From: CAYMRB01 sp964392615
GTDB lineage: Bacteria; Planctomycetota; UBA8108
Assembly (NCBI GenBank): GCA_964392615.1
Contig: CAYMRB010000086.1
Span: 1 to 26,889 of the forward strand
Direction: 5' to 3'
DNA: 26,889 nucleotides
Every line of letters starts with the position of its first letter. Within the stretch, counting starts at the first letter, position 1. Positions 7,438 to 16,291 of this stretch are shown here, piece after piece. A program made the translations under genes and the position numbers. The notes under the pieces were generated by a model. The model was not told the DNA's origin, ran no database searches, and saw only the letters and a program-made list of their open reading frames with translations.

Positions 7438-8938
7438 TTACCGCGTCGAGCCCAGCGCGGCCCCGCGCCCACAGCCTCAGGTTGTTCAGGCGAGTCTCGC
7501 CCGTGGCGAAGTAATGCGCGTCGAGCGTCTGCTCGTGCGCGACGCGAGCCGTATCGCGCCGCTCCTGCCATCCCTCTGCGCGGGATACGATACCCTGACG
7601 CACGAGCTCGTCTTCCAGCGCAGCCGCGATCAGCTTGTGACCGCGGATCGACGGATGGACGTGATCGATGAGCCAATCGCCTCCCGGGATGCCCTTCTCG
7701 CTCCGCGCCTCGATCAACGCGTGCACGTCGACGACAGGCACGCCGAACGCGGCTCCCGTCTCGACGATCGCAGCGCGCATCTCGTCGAGAATGCGGAGCG
7801 GGCACACGTCGAGCTCCTTGGCGCGACGATACGCTTCGCGTGCGCCGGCCGTGTTGCCTATCACTTCGCGGCACCTGCCCAGATCGAACCACAGCGCCGC
7901 GTGCTCCGAATCGATCGAGATCGCGCGTTCGATGAGCGTCACTGCTTCCCTACGCCCGTCGTACCGATTCCCCGCGACCATCCGGGCCGACGAGGTACGC
8001 AGCTCGTCGATGCGCGCGACGTCCTCCTCGGAGAGGCCGCGCCGGTGCTCCGACTTGAAGGGCGGGCAGTCGCGCAGGTTGCAGACCGGGTCGATGAGAA
8101 CCACCTCGACGTTCTCGGCGGCGGCGCTTTCGACGATGCGTCGAAGGTTGAAGCGAAAGTGCTCGACAACACCGCGCCGACGTTCCTCGTCGCGATGGTA
8201 CGCTTCGAGCCCGCCGCGGTGATCGAGCAGCGCGTTCACCTCCTCCGGCAGGACGGGGCGCGCCTCATCGACCGGCTCCGCGGGCGGCCCCGTCAACCGC
8301 AGCCAACCGGTGCGCAAGAGCGTGAAGAGGCGAGAACGGGCCAGCAACCCGTACGGCGCTCGCACCGCTTCCGGCAGGTTCTTCACGTGCGCGTAGGTCC
8401 GATCCTCGAGGAATTCGTTGTGCCCCGTGTAGATCACGACGAGGTCGGGCGAGTAGCGCAGCACCTCCTCGAGAATCGGCACGAGGCGGTAGCTCGCATA
8501 CGACACACCGCCGCAGTTGACGACTTCCCAGCGCCGATCGGGCGCGGCGGCCCGCAGACCGATCTCCAACCACGTCGTGAACGACGTCTCGATCGCGAAC
8601 GGACGCCCCTGCACCGTCGACCCGCCGAGACAGAAGATGCGGAACTCGTCGTCCGGCTTCCGCGCGCGGAACGAATCCGGGCGAAACCAGCCGGTCCTGG
8701 CCGGTGACGTGCGGTACCTCTCGCCCGAGTCATCGAGGACGAAGAGCGGACGTTCGGACTCGAGCTCGACGAACGGATCCTCCGACAGCCTGGGATCGCC
8801 CCACCCGAAGAGCGTCAAGATGAGCTCGACGACGACGAGAGCCGCGGGAGCGAAGAGAATCGCGGCGAGACGGAACAGGACGCGGCGACGACGTCGAAGG
8901 GTCGTCGCTCCGCGTCCGTGCCCGCCGCCGTCGCTCAC
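7298..8938 (-). CDS. Membrane-anchored SGNH/GDSL-type hydrolase with a TPR-like insert
   Basis: The protein has one N-terminal membrane helix (~20-45) after an Arg-rich cytoplasmic leader, so the catalytic part should face outward. SGNH blocks are visible: FCLGGST with nucleophile S107 (block I), GGVSY at ~143-147 (block II), TGHNEF with N174 (block III), and DWLIDHVHPS with D425 and H428 (block V). Between blocks III and V, residues ~330-377 look like one or two TPR-type helical hairpins. The family includes esterases and acetyl-transfer enzymes; the substrate is unknown. The start is a GTG at 8938 preceded by GACGAAAGAA. It overlaps the stop of the upstream esterase fragment as GTGA, pointing to translational coupling. 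Residues after ~500 are Arg/Gly/Asp-rich, lie antisense to the sulfatase 3' end, and may not be a structured domain. Confidence 0.85.
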   Translation of the reverse strand: MSDGGGHGRGATTLRRRRRVLFRLAAILFAPAALVVVELILTLFGWGDPRLSEDPFVELESERPLFVLDDSGERYRTSPARTGWFRPDSFRARKPDDEFRIFCLGGSTVQGRPFAIETSFTTWLEIGLRAAAPDRRWEVVNCGGVSYASYRLVPILEEVLRYSPDLVVIYTGHNEFLEDRTYAHVKNLPEAVRAPYGLLARSRLFTLLRTGWLRLTGPPAEPVDEARPVLPEEVNALLDHRGGLEAYHRDEERRRGVVEHFRFNLRRIVESAAAENVEVVLIDPVCNLRDCPPFKSEHRRGLSEEDVARIDELRTSSARMVAGNRYDGRREAVTLIERAISIDSEHAALWFDLGRCREVIGNTAGAREAYRRAKELDVCPLRILDEMRAAIVETGAAFGVPVVDVHALIEARSEKGIPGGDWLIDHVHPSIRGHKLIAAALEDELVRQGIVSRAEGWQERRDTARVAHEQTLDAHYFATGETRLNNLRLWARGRAGLDAVTIGREAMSRDAEGARGTAPRADRPSPRDGRGDDGEARRDASHGADR

Positions 8939-9369
8939 TTCTTTCGTCCCCGTCGACTGTCGCGCTGCAATTCGACAAGCGCGGTGACGAACGTGTGGCG
9001 GCGCGTCAGGAAATCGTCACCGGCGCTGAGCTCGACGTAGCGGTGCGGCCAGCCGCGCGCTTCGAGCACGTCGCGCAGGTGGCGGTTCGAAACGACCGCT
9101 CCATGCGACTCGAGCGTGCCGACCTCGACCGAGAAGCGCAGCGTCGATCCGGAGTGCTGCGCGACACGACGCGCGATCGATCGTCCGTCATCGCCTGGAA
9201 GCCAAAACGCGCCGGACTGCGCCAAGACGCCACCGAAGAGCTTCGGGTGGTCCAGCGCGCAGCGCGCTGCCGTCAACGCACCGATGCCGTGTCCGCCGAT
9301 GATCGCGCGGCGCGGATCGCCGTCGAGCGCGTACCGTTCGCGCACCCACGGCACGAGCTCGTCGGCCAC
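8935..9369 (-). pseudogene. C-terminal fragment of an enterochelin-esterase-like protein, catalytic residues lost
   Basis: This is the alpha/beta-hydrolase C-terminal half of the gene at 9421-10680, in the same frame and separated from it by one TAA. The open frame continues 17 codons upstream of the GTG at 9369 (RDRDLGNGSRAP, AFERFVADELVPWVRERY). This is exactly the putative-esterase sequence that should follow VVFID in the upstream piece. The nucleophile elbow, normally GxSxGG, reads G26-H-G28-I-G30-A, so Gly (codon GGC at 9286-9288) replaces Ser. The catalytic GGH box near the end reads G117-D-D119, so Asp replaces His. The VEVGTLES box is retained. It cannot act as an ordinary serine esterase. 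It may be a decaying gene, or the tail of a non-catalytic protein made by stop readthrough. The downstream SGNH gene overlaps its stop by GTGA. Confidence 0.75.
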
Positions 9370-9420
9370 GAAGCGCTCGAACGCGGGAGCACGCGATCCG
9401 TTGCCCAGATCGCGATCGCG

Positions 9421-10680
9421 TTAGCTCTGGTGGTCGATGAACACGACGATGGTTGGCGCGGCCTTCCGCGCCGCGAGCGCGTTGTCGAGAAGCGTCGGCA
9501 CCGGGACGCGCGTGCGGTAGTCTTCGCCATCGAGGAGCCAGAGCGACTGCAGCCCGTCGGAGGAGGTCGCGTGCGCGCCCGCGGGAACGCACACGACGAT
9601 CGCACGACTCTCGTCGAGAATCGCGCTCGGCACGACGTGGCGCTCGAGCTTGACGCGAGGCCGCCCCTCGACCGGCTCGAGCCAAGGCTGGACCAGCGCG
9701 TCGGGCAACTCGCAGATCGACGAGCCGTCACTATCGACGAGATTCAACGGGTCGACATGCGGCGTCTCGACGACGACGCGCTGCCCGGCAGGGCCCGAAG
9801 GAGCCGGCGGGAGCGCGATCGTCGATGTCACCTGGAACCGATAGAGGAATCGCGCGTCGCTCGGCAGCCGCTCGCTGCGATACAACAGATCGGTGCGACC
9901 CATTCGCAGGAGAGGCTTCGCGCCGCGCGCGGGCAATCCGCCGACGAGCCCCACCGATTCCTCGCCACCGCTGCCGCGCCACAGAAACGTCACCAGGCGC
10001 TGCGGCTTGTCGTCAGCGGCTTCAGCGTCCTCGACGAGCGGCCCCTTGCCTGCGATGTCGTCCCAGAACGCGCTCAGATCGACCTGGCCGCGATCGTCGA
10101 GCGAGCGAGCCAGGTCGGCGATGCGCGGGCTCGCGATGGGAGCCGCCTCGCCGGAGCTGCTCGAATCCTCACGCAGATAGCCCTCGATCAACGCGCCCCT
10201 CTCGACGCGATACCGCAGCTGCCACCCGCTGTCGTTCTTCTCCCACGTGTCCTCGAAGTGCGTCTCCTGGATGCGCCGCGCCGACTCGCCCTCACGTCGG
10301 AGAATCGCGACACGTCGCGACTCGACGACGATGAAGTCGGTATCCTCCTCGACGAGACGGTCCAGATCGAACCGCACGTCGAGGTAGTCGAGCGCGGCGA
10401 TCTCCGCGAGCCAGACGCGACGGTACGGCCCCCGGTCGGTCGTGCTGCCGTCGCGGCGCTCGAACACGAAGTCGAGAGAGAACGCGGCCATGAATGCCGG
10501 GATGTTCTCCTCATCCGACATCGCGGCGCCGAGCTTGCCATAGGCCGGCGCCAATGCCTCGGGCACTGCACGAGACGGCGCGTCCTGCGCGCGCAGCGAT
10601 GCGCTCGCGAACGGAGCTGCCGACAGGAAGGAAAGCACACAGGCAAGCGCAACCTGCGAACGAGAGAATGCGATCATCAT
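9421..10680 (-). CDS. N-terminal part of an exported enterochelin-esterase-like protein, ended by an in-frame TAA
   Basis: The protein starts with a signal peptide (MMIAFSRSQVALACVLSF..., ~1-30). Residues ~40-155 resemble an NTF2/SnoaL-like fold (DEENIPAFMAAFSLDF, then the terminal WQLRYRVERG). Residues ~210-330 are the early-set domain of Fes-type esterases: LVTFLWRG, LYRFQVTST, HVDPLNLV and ELPDALVQPWLEP. The esterase domain then begins (RAIVVCVPAG, SLWLLDGEDY, PTLLDNALAA, APTIVVFID) but stops after ~40% at a TAA, 9421-9423. The rest continues in frame (see 8935-9369); together they make a normal-length protein of ~581 residues. The frame is open to 10764, but the Met pair at 10680/10677 directly precedes the signal peptide and is preferred. 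No clear Shine-Dalgarno sequence is seen. Enterochelin hydrolysis should not be assumed. Confidence 0.8.
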   Translation of the reverse strand: MMIAFSRSQVALACVLSFLSAAPFASASLRAQDAPSRAVPEALAPAYGKLGAAMSDEENIPAFMAAFSLDFVFERRDGSTTDRGPYRRVWLAEIAALDYLDVRFDLDRLVEEDTDFIVVESRRVAILRREGESARRIQETHFEDTWEKNDSGWQLRYRVERGALIEGYLREDSSSSGEAAPIASPRIADLARSLDDRGQVDLSAFWDDIAGKGPLVEDAEAADDKPQRLVTFLWRGSGGEESVGLVGGLPARGAKPLLRMGRTDLLYRSERLPSDARFLYRFQVTSTIALPPAPSGPAGQRVVVETPHVDPLNLVDSDGSSICELPDALVQPWLEPVEGRPRVKLERHVVPSAILDESRAIVVCVPAGAHATSSDGLQSLWLLDGEDYRTRVPVPTLLDNALAARKAAPTIVVFIDHQS

Positions 10681-10812
10681 GGGTCTGAAGTGCTGACGAC
10701 GCGTCGACGGAGAGGAGAAGGCGGCGCGCGGGTCACAGCGACCGCGGCGTACGTGTCCAGTCATCGTAGCCGATGAGCCGCGCCACTCGATACCCAGCGC
10801 CAGAGCCGTCGA
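10681..10812. other. Intergenic spacer within the minus-strand operon
   Basis: This 132-base gap separates the 980-residue exported protein gene from the esterase-like gene. I see no convincing hairpin terminator or promoter, and no coding sequence beyond the unlikely N-terminal extension of the esterase-like frame to 10764. Confidence 0.5.
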
Positions 10813-13755
10813 TCACTCCCCGATATCGCGCCGCACGCGCGCCAGGAGATCGTCGAGAGTTCCCTCGAACAGGTAGAGCTTCCCCCGCACGTGGACGCGC
10901 CGGCGCGGTGGACATTTCGGCAGCACGGGGTCGGCATGCACGCACGGCAGATCGGCGTTGCTCAGCACGCTGCGCGGACGCGGCCACGCGATCGCGAACA
11001 CGTACTTGCCGTCCGGGCTCGTCACCGCGACCACCGGCGCGTCCACCGAGTCCGAGCTCGCTCCCCACGGCGGGCCGACGCTCAGCGGCGGGCCTCCCTC
11101 GACGGGATAGTGACACAGCTCCCGGCGTCCCTTGCCGCGATCGGTCGCGCTCATCGCCTTCCACGCGCCGCCCGTATGGATCCACGTGCGCTCGAGGCTC
11201 GCGTCGGCGAATGCGGTGCCCGCGAGGACCGGGCAGAGCTGAAACCCGACATCGACCGCACCCCGACGTCCGTTCTCGAGCCACAGCTCGAGGTCGACGT
11301 CCTCCTCGTTCGGTGTCAACCGGCCGCCGATCTTCACCCCCGAAACGGCCCACTCGAACCATAGCGAGCCGGCCTCGCTCTCCCGCCACACCTGCGCGAG
11401 CGGTGCGGACGGAACGCGCGACGGCATGTCCTCGCGGTGGTGGTCGATGAACTCGAGCCGATCCGTCGCGACGGTCTCGGGGAAGCGGAACGAGATCGCG
11501 CGCTCCATCCACGGCGCGCGGATGAGCGCGACGTGCCGCGGGTCGTCAGGACCGGCTGCGAGAGGACGAACCGAGATTCTCTCGGCGGCTTTCGACGCGG
11601 CACCGGCCGTCACCCGAAGACGCTGTGACGCGGCGGTCGAACGAACGAGGAACACCGCACCGTACCGTCCGTCGCGCTGGCAGAAGACCTGAACACCGTC
11701 GAGATCACCGACGCGCGAGTGCGGGATCGGTGCCCATCGTCGGCTCTCGCGACGTTCGATCCGCGGCCAGCGGTAGTCGCTCAGTCCGGTGACGATCACC
11801 GGCACGACGTCGCGGCCTCCGCGCAGTGCGAACTCGGCCTCGTTGCCGTCCGCGGCGACAACCGACGGGAAATCGGCGACCTTGCGCCCTCTTGTCACGC
11901 TCTCGACGCGCGGCGCTTCGGAGCCGTAGCGCACGACCTCGCGCCGCGGCGTCGCGGCCGAGTCCGTCGGACCGTACGCGAGCCAGTAACCGTCGATGAC
12001 GATCTCGTCGCCCGCCTCGAACCGCACCGTTTCCGCATCGGGAACGATGAGAAGGCGCGTCTTCCCGGATTTCTCGCACCGCACGCTCGCCGCGGGGCCG
12101 AACGATGCGCCCCGCACCCGACACTGCCAGTCGCGAATCACGAACGCGTTCGACCCCTTCGCCTCGCCGTACAGCGCCGCGAACGCGTTGCGCGCCGGCA
12201 GCCGCACTCCCCTCACGGGGAAGCCGTCCCGCGAAAAATCGAGATCGCGATCGGGAACGTCCGTCGCAGCGAAACGCGCGTACCGCAGCCTCTGCTGATA
12301 GGAGGCAATTCTCAGCAAGCGAAAGTCCTCGAGCGCGTTGCGCACCGTCAGCGGCTTCACGAATCGGTATCGCACGCGGACGAAATTGCGCAGCTCGTCG
12401 GCCTGGGGCAACTCGAAGGTCCGCACGGACGCCTCGACGCATTCGTCGCTCGAGCGATACCGCAGCTCGATGTCCATCCAGTTCGGGCCCGTGCTGTGGT
12501 ACGTCGTCCCCCGATACTCGAGGTACCGCCACGCACCGTCGGCCCGATACGACAGGAAGCTGTGGCCGGCGATGTTGTCATGCTGCGGCTGCCCGCGCCA
12601 GAACGTCGCCTGGCTCATCGCACGAAGGTCGGCGATGTCGAGGCCCTTCAAGCCTCCGAACTTGAACGGCACGTAGCACGTCGTCTCGGTCACGCCGGTC
12701 GAGCTGTGGAAGTAATCCATCCACGCGCCCAGCGACGAGAACTGCTTGACCATGTGACGGCCCCAGTTCTGATACAGGTGCAGCGATGCCACCGTGCACG
12801 TCTCGCCGGACTCGAGGCAAAGCGGGAAGTACGTCTCGCTGAACGCGGTGTCGCGAGGGTTGTAGAAACGCTCCTCCTTCTCGCCGGCGAAGTTCTTCGA
12901 GATCTGCACGACGATCGGCAGCGGGTGCCCGTCGCTGTCGAGCAGCACGCCGCCCTCGACGGTACCCGGCGCGCCGCTGACCGTTTCGTGGCAGACCCAG
13001 ACCGTCCGCGGCGTCGCGTCGTTGCGGACGCGGAAACGGACCGTTTCGTAGTGATTGGGATGGCGGAAGAAGTGCCCGTCGAATGCACCGGGGTTGTGGG
13101 ATCCGATCACATAGCAGCCCCGTCGCGCGTCATAGCGCAGCGGCCGCGTCGCCTCGAGCGTCTCGAGCGCACGGGGCGCGAGCGGCGGAGTCTCGCCGAA
13201 GAGAGCCCAGGACACGGTCTGCTTCTCGCCGTTGCGAAACGGCCGCATCGGTTCGCGTCGCTTCTCGAGGCCCTCGACGATCAGGAAGCTCGCGGCGAAA
13301 TCGGCTGTCGCGTGCCAAGTGACCGACACGAGAATTTTGTCCGGCCAGCAGTGCAGCGTCACATCGCCGCGCAGCGGTGCAGCGCGACCGTCCCCGTCGG
13401 CAACGCGGAGATCGAGCCAGTGCACCTCGCAGTGATACGGGCCACGACGGTAGAGGTTGATGCGACTCGGCTTCGATGCGTTCGCCGCCGAGAGAACTCT
13501 GCCATCGTCCGCCTCCACGGCGAGCCGCAGCCACTCGCGTCCGGTGGCGACGTCGATGAGCCGATGCGGCGCGCGCAGCTCGCCGCGCAACCGGTAGGCG
13601 GCTGCTTCGATCGAGAATGCCGTCCGCGCGGCGCTCTCGTAGCGCACCTCCAACGGTGGCCGCGCGGTGATCGGTTGCCGCGCGAAGTCCTTCTGCCAAT
13701 CGCCGTCCGGAGCCGCCGCCAGCGCTGTCAGCAGACAGATCGTGCTCGTCAACAT
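10813..13755 (-). CDS. Large exported protein of unknown function, linked to GH127
   Basis: This 980-residue protein has a short signal peptide (MLTSTICLLTALAAA, cleavage near 15-18). I do not recognise its family. The composition, rich in Trp, Tyr, Phe, Arg and alternating hydrophobic residues, suggests beta-sandwich modules such as those of carbohydrate-active enzymes. Aromatic-rich stretches include LYQNWGRHMVKQFSSLGAWM (~325-345), FKFGGLKGLD (~364-373), SYRADGAWRYLEYRG (~405-420) and PNWMDIELRYR (~427-437). A late segment (RLTPNEEDVDLELWLENG, ~850-867) resembles a structural beta domain. The ATG lies 10 bases after the GH127 stop, with a weak GAAG element, so co-expression is very likely. 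Its role in degrading or binding the same glycan as GH127 is inference from that linkage only. A new lyase or glycosidase family, or a non-catalytic binding protein, are all possible. Confidence 0.8.
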   Translation of the reverse strand: MLTSTICLLTALAAAPDGDWQKDFARQPITARPPLEVRYESAARTAFSIEAAAYRLRGELRAPHRLIDVATGREWLRLAVEADDGRVLSAANASKPSRINLYRRGPYHCEVHWLDLRVADGDGRAAPLRGDVTLHCWPDKILVSVTWHATADFAASFLIVEGLEKRREPMRPFRNGEKQTVSWALFGETPPLAPRALETLEATRPLRYDARRGCYVIGSHNPGAFDGHFFRHPNHYETVRFRVRNDATPRTVWVCHETVSGAPGTVEGGVLLDSDGHPLPIVVQISKNFAGEKEERFYNPRDTAFSETYFPLCLESGETCTVASLHLYQNWGRHMVKQFSSLGAWMDYFHSSTGVTETTCYVPFKFGGLKGLDIADLRAMSQATFWRGQPQHDNIAGHSFLSYRADGAWRYLEYRGTTYHSTGPNWMDIELRYRSSDECVEASVRTFELPQADELRNFVRVRYRFVKPLTVRNALEDFRLLRIASYQQRLRYARFAATDVPDRDLDFSRDGFPVRGVRLPARNAFAALYGEAKGSNAFVIRDWQCRVRGASFGPAASVRCEKSGKTRLLIVPDAETVRFEAGDEIVIDGYWLAYGPTDSAATPRREVVRYGSEAPRVESVTRGRKVADFPSVVAADGNEAEFALRGGRDVVPVIVTGLSDYRWPRIERRESRRWAPIPHSRVGDLDGVQVFCQRDGRYGAVFLVRSTAASQRLRVTAGAASKAAERISVRPLAAGPDDPRHVALIRAPWMERAISFRFPETVATDRLEFIDHHREDMPSRVPSAPLAQVWRESEAGSLWFEWAVSGVKIGGRLTPNEEDVDLELWLENGRRGAVDVGFQLCPVLAGTAFADASLERTWIHTGGAWKAMSATDRGKGRRELCHYPVEGGPPLSVGPPWGASSDSVDAPVVAVTSPDGKYVFAIAWPRPRSVLSNADLPCVHADPVLPKCPPRRRVHVRGKLYLFEGTLDDLLARVRRDIGE

Positions 13756-13765
13756 GCGCTTCGCG

Positions 13766-16291
13766 TCACTTCGCGCCGTTCACAGTCCACTCGAGAATGC
13801 CGCCGGACACGTCGTCCTGCAGCTGCACCTCGATCCGCAGGCCGCTCGTCGTGACGGGCTCGATCGACACGCGGTTGTACTCGTCCTTGGCCGTACCGTA
13901 CGACCCCTTCGCCTGCACGGGCTTCCACGCATCGCCGGCGCGATGGAGCAAACGCCACGACGCCGGAATGCGGCACTGACCGCGACCTGTATCGTCGAAC
14001 CAGTACACCGCGACGGACGACACGCGCGTCGGCTGCGCGAACTCGTACTGCACCCACTCGGACGTGCCGCGATGAGGCCACCATGTGAAGCGAGCGATGT
14101 CGTGGTCGCCCGAGCTCTTCGGCTCGACCTGATCGTTCAACGCGTCGAGGTGGTCGGCATCCCAGATGTGCGACGCCGTCACCTTGCTCTTTGACGCGAT
14201 CGTCGGCTTCGGAGCGACCTTGGCCGCGGCCGCCTGCCGCGGAATCCACACCGCCATCTCGTTCGCACCGCGATGGCACCACGCGTAATACGGGATCATC
14301 GTCAGCCAAGCGTCCGTGGACGTCACCGATCCATCGTCGTCGCGCACCGACGCCTTGCCGGCACCGGTCAGGACCGTCACACCGCCCAGCAGGTCGCCGC
14401 GATGAGATGCCTCGAGACCGGCGCCGTCGGGTAGCGACAGCTGCATCACCTTGCCGCCGTGATCCGCCCCCTCGACGCAGTAGACGATCGGTCCACGCTC
14501 GACCGCGACGCGACCACGGTTCATGACGACCTTGTCGTTCGACAGCACGCGTCGAACGGTCATCGGCAAGTGCAGCGTGATCGCGTCGCCGCGTTTCCAA
14601 CGACGCTCGAGCACCGCATAGCCTCTCTGGAGCTTCGCTAAGACCGCTCGTCCGTTGACCGCGATGCGGCACGCGGACTTCGACCCGTCCAGGTAGCGGT
14701 AGAGATCGCTCGGAATCGGCTCTCCCTGCGCCCAGCCCGGAATCCTCACGCGCAGCGCAAACTCGCTCTCGCGCGCGGGATCCACCGTGATCTCCACCGC
14801 GCCGTCCCACGGATACCGCGTCTTCTGCGTCAGACGCACGTCGTTGTCGCCGTCCAGGGTGACCTTGCCCGTGCCGCCCACGAATAGATTGACCCAGATC
14901 GATTCCTCGCGCTGTGCGTACACATAGCCCGCAATCGACGGCAGGAATCGAACGACGTTGACCGGGCAGCACGAGCAGCCGAACCACGGGCTGCGCTCGA
15001 GCGCACCGTGGTTGAACTTGAAGGCCATGTCGCAGGCCAGCGGGTTCGGGTAGAAGAACCGATCGCCGCTCAGGCTGACGCCGGAGAGGAAGCCGTTGTA
15101 GATGATCCGCTCGAGCACGTCGACGTACTTCGAATCGCCGTGGAGCAGGAACATGCGGTGGTTCCACAGCGCCAGCGCGATCGCCGCGCACGTCTCGTTG
15201 TACGCGCGCACGTTGCTCAGCTTGTACGCGCCGGCGTAGCCCTCGCCGGCACCGTGCTGACCGACGCTGCCGATCAGGTAGAGCTTGCGCGTGATGACGT
15301 CGTCCCAGATGCGCCCGATCGCGGCGATGTAGTCCTCGTCTCCCGTCATCGCGGCGACGTCCGCGACACCTGCGTACAGGTAGCCGCCACGCACGGCATG
15401 ACCGACCGCCTCGGTCTGCTCGACGAGCGGCTCGTGATCTTGCGCGTACGTACCGTAGACGCGACCGCGGAGATCCTCACGCCCGCGCATGTCGATGAAG
15501 AACTTCGCGAGATTCAGGTACTTCTCGTCCCCGGTGGCGCGGAACAGCTTGACGAGGCCGATCTCGATCTCTTCGTGCCCCGGCACGTCGACGCGTTGCC
15601 CCGGCTTCGGACCGAATACTCTGTCGACGAGGTCGGCATTCTTGATCGCGACGTCGAGGAACGCCCGCTTGCCGGTCGCCTGCCAGTGCGCGACCGCGGC
15701 CTCGTACATGTGGCCGACGTTGTACAGCTCGTGGCCGTGCCCGAGGTGCGTCCAGCGACCGCCGCGGCCCGGGTAGTTGTACTTCGGATCGCCGATCGTT
15801 CGCGCCGTGTAAAGATAGCCGTCGTCTTCCTGCGCGGCCGCGATCTTGGCGATCAGGTCGTCGAGGTACTTCTCGAGCTTGGCGTCAGGCCGCAGCTTGA
15901 GCACGTAGGCAGCGCCTTCGATGACCTTGAAGACATCGGAGTCGTTGAAGTAGATGCCCTGGAAGCCGCCCTTCTTCAGGCCGCCAGCGACCTCGAAGTT
16001 CTCGATGCGGCCGGTCTCCTCGCATTTTCGGAAGTCGTACCACACGGTCACGTCGCGGTTCGTGTCGAGCCGCGGGCCCCAGAACTCATCGGAGACCTCG
16101 ACTTGTGTGAACGGCACGGGCCGGATCGGATAGTCGGGCCCTTCCGCGCGAGCAGCTGTCGACGAGAACCACGCGGCCAGGCAAACCGCAGCCACGACGG
16201 AGCCTCCCGTGCGCCGGCGCGCTCCCCTCGAACGGTCCTCGCTCCTGCGTCGGCGGACTCGGCTTCGCTTGCAACCTCGGACTGTGATCAT
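13766..16291 (-). CDS. Exported GH127 beta-L-arabinofuranosidase-like enzyme with C-terminal discoidin-like domain
   Basis: A glycoside hydrolase of family GH127 (formerly DUF1680), whose characterised members release beta-L-arabinofuranose from plant glycans using a zinc-bound cysteine. From the ATG at 16291 (841 residues), a signal peptide with a long Arg-rich start ends near 50. The alpha/alpha-barrel opens with VPFTQVEVSDEFWGPRL. The catalytic set is visible: E350 (GAGEGY, the acid/base by spacing), E366 and C368 (YNETC), and C441-C442 (CSCCP, nucleophile and zinc ligands). The E350-E366 spacing of 16 equals that of the characterised Bifidobacterium enzyme. Residues ~700-841 form a discoidin-like binding domain (WVQYEFAQPTRVSSVAVYWFDD). 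The frame extends to 16573, but the added residues look non-coding and cross the divergent kinase gene. First gene of a minus-strand operon. Confidence 0.93.
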   Translation of the reverse strand: MITVRGCKRSRVRRRRSEDRSRGARRRTGGSVVAAVCLAAWFSSTAARAEGPDYPIRPVPFTQVEVSDEFWGPRLDTNRDVTVWYDFRKCEETGRIENFEVAGGLKKGGFQGIYFNDSDVFKVIEGAAYVLKLRPDAKLEKYLDDLIAKIAAAQEDDGYLYTARTIGDPKYNYPGRGGRWTHLGHGHELYNVGHMYEAAVAHWQATGKRAFLDVAIKNADLVDRVFGPKPGQRVDVPGHEEIEIGLVKLFRATGDEKYLNLAKFFIDMRGREDLRGRVYGTYAQDHEPLVEQTEAVGHAVRGGYLYAGVADVAAMTGDEDYIAAIGRIWDDVITRKLYLIGSVGQHGAGEGYAGAYKLSNVRAYNETCAAIALALWNHRMFLLHGDSKYVDVLERIIYNGFLSGVSLSGDRFFYPNPLACDMAFKFNHGALERSPWFGCSCCPVNVVRFLPSIAGYVYAQREESIWVNLFVGGTGKVTLDGDNDVRLTQKTRYPWDGAVEITVDPARESEFALRVRIPGWAQGEPIPSDLYRYLDGSKSACRIAVNGRAVLAKLQRGYAVLERRWKRGDAITLHLPMTVRRVLSNDKVVMNRGRVAVERGPIVYCVEGADHGGKVMQLSLPDGAGLEASHRGDLLGGVTVLTGAGKASVRDDDGSVTSTDAWLTMIPYYAWCHRGANEMAVWIPRQAAAAKVAPKPTIASKSKVTASHIWDADHLDALNDQVEPKSSGDHDIARFTWWPHRGTSEWVQYEFAQPTRVSSVAVYWFDDTGRGQCRIPASWRLLHRAGDAWKPVQAKGSYGTAKDEYNRVSIEPVTTSGLRIEVQLQDDVSGGILEWTVNGAK

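Noticed and set aside
11719..13854. Very long open frame (711 codons) antisense to the 980-residue protein, and many similar long antisense frames.
   Set aside because: In high-GC DNA such frames are a by-product of codon bias. This one is Arg/His-rich with no domain pattern and no ribosome site.
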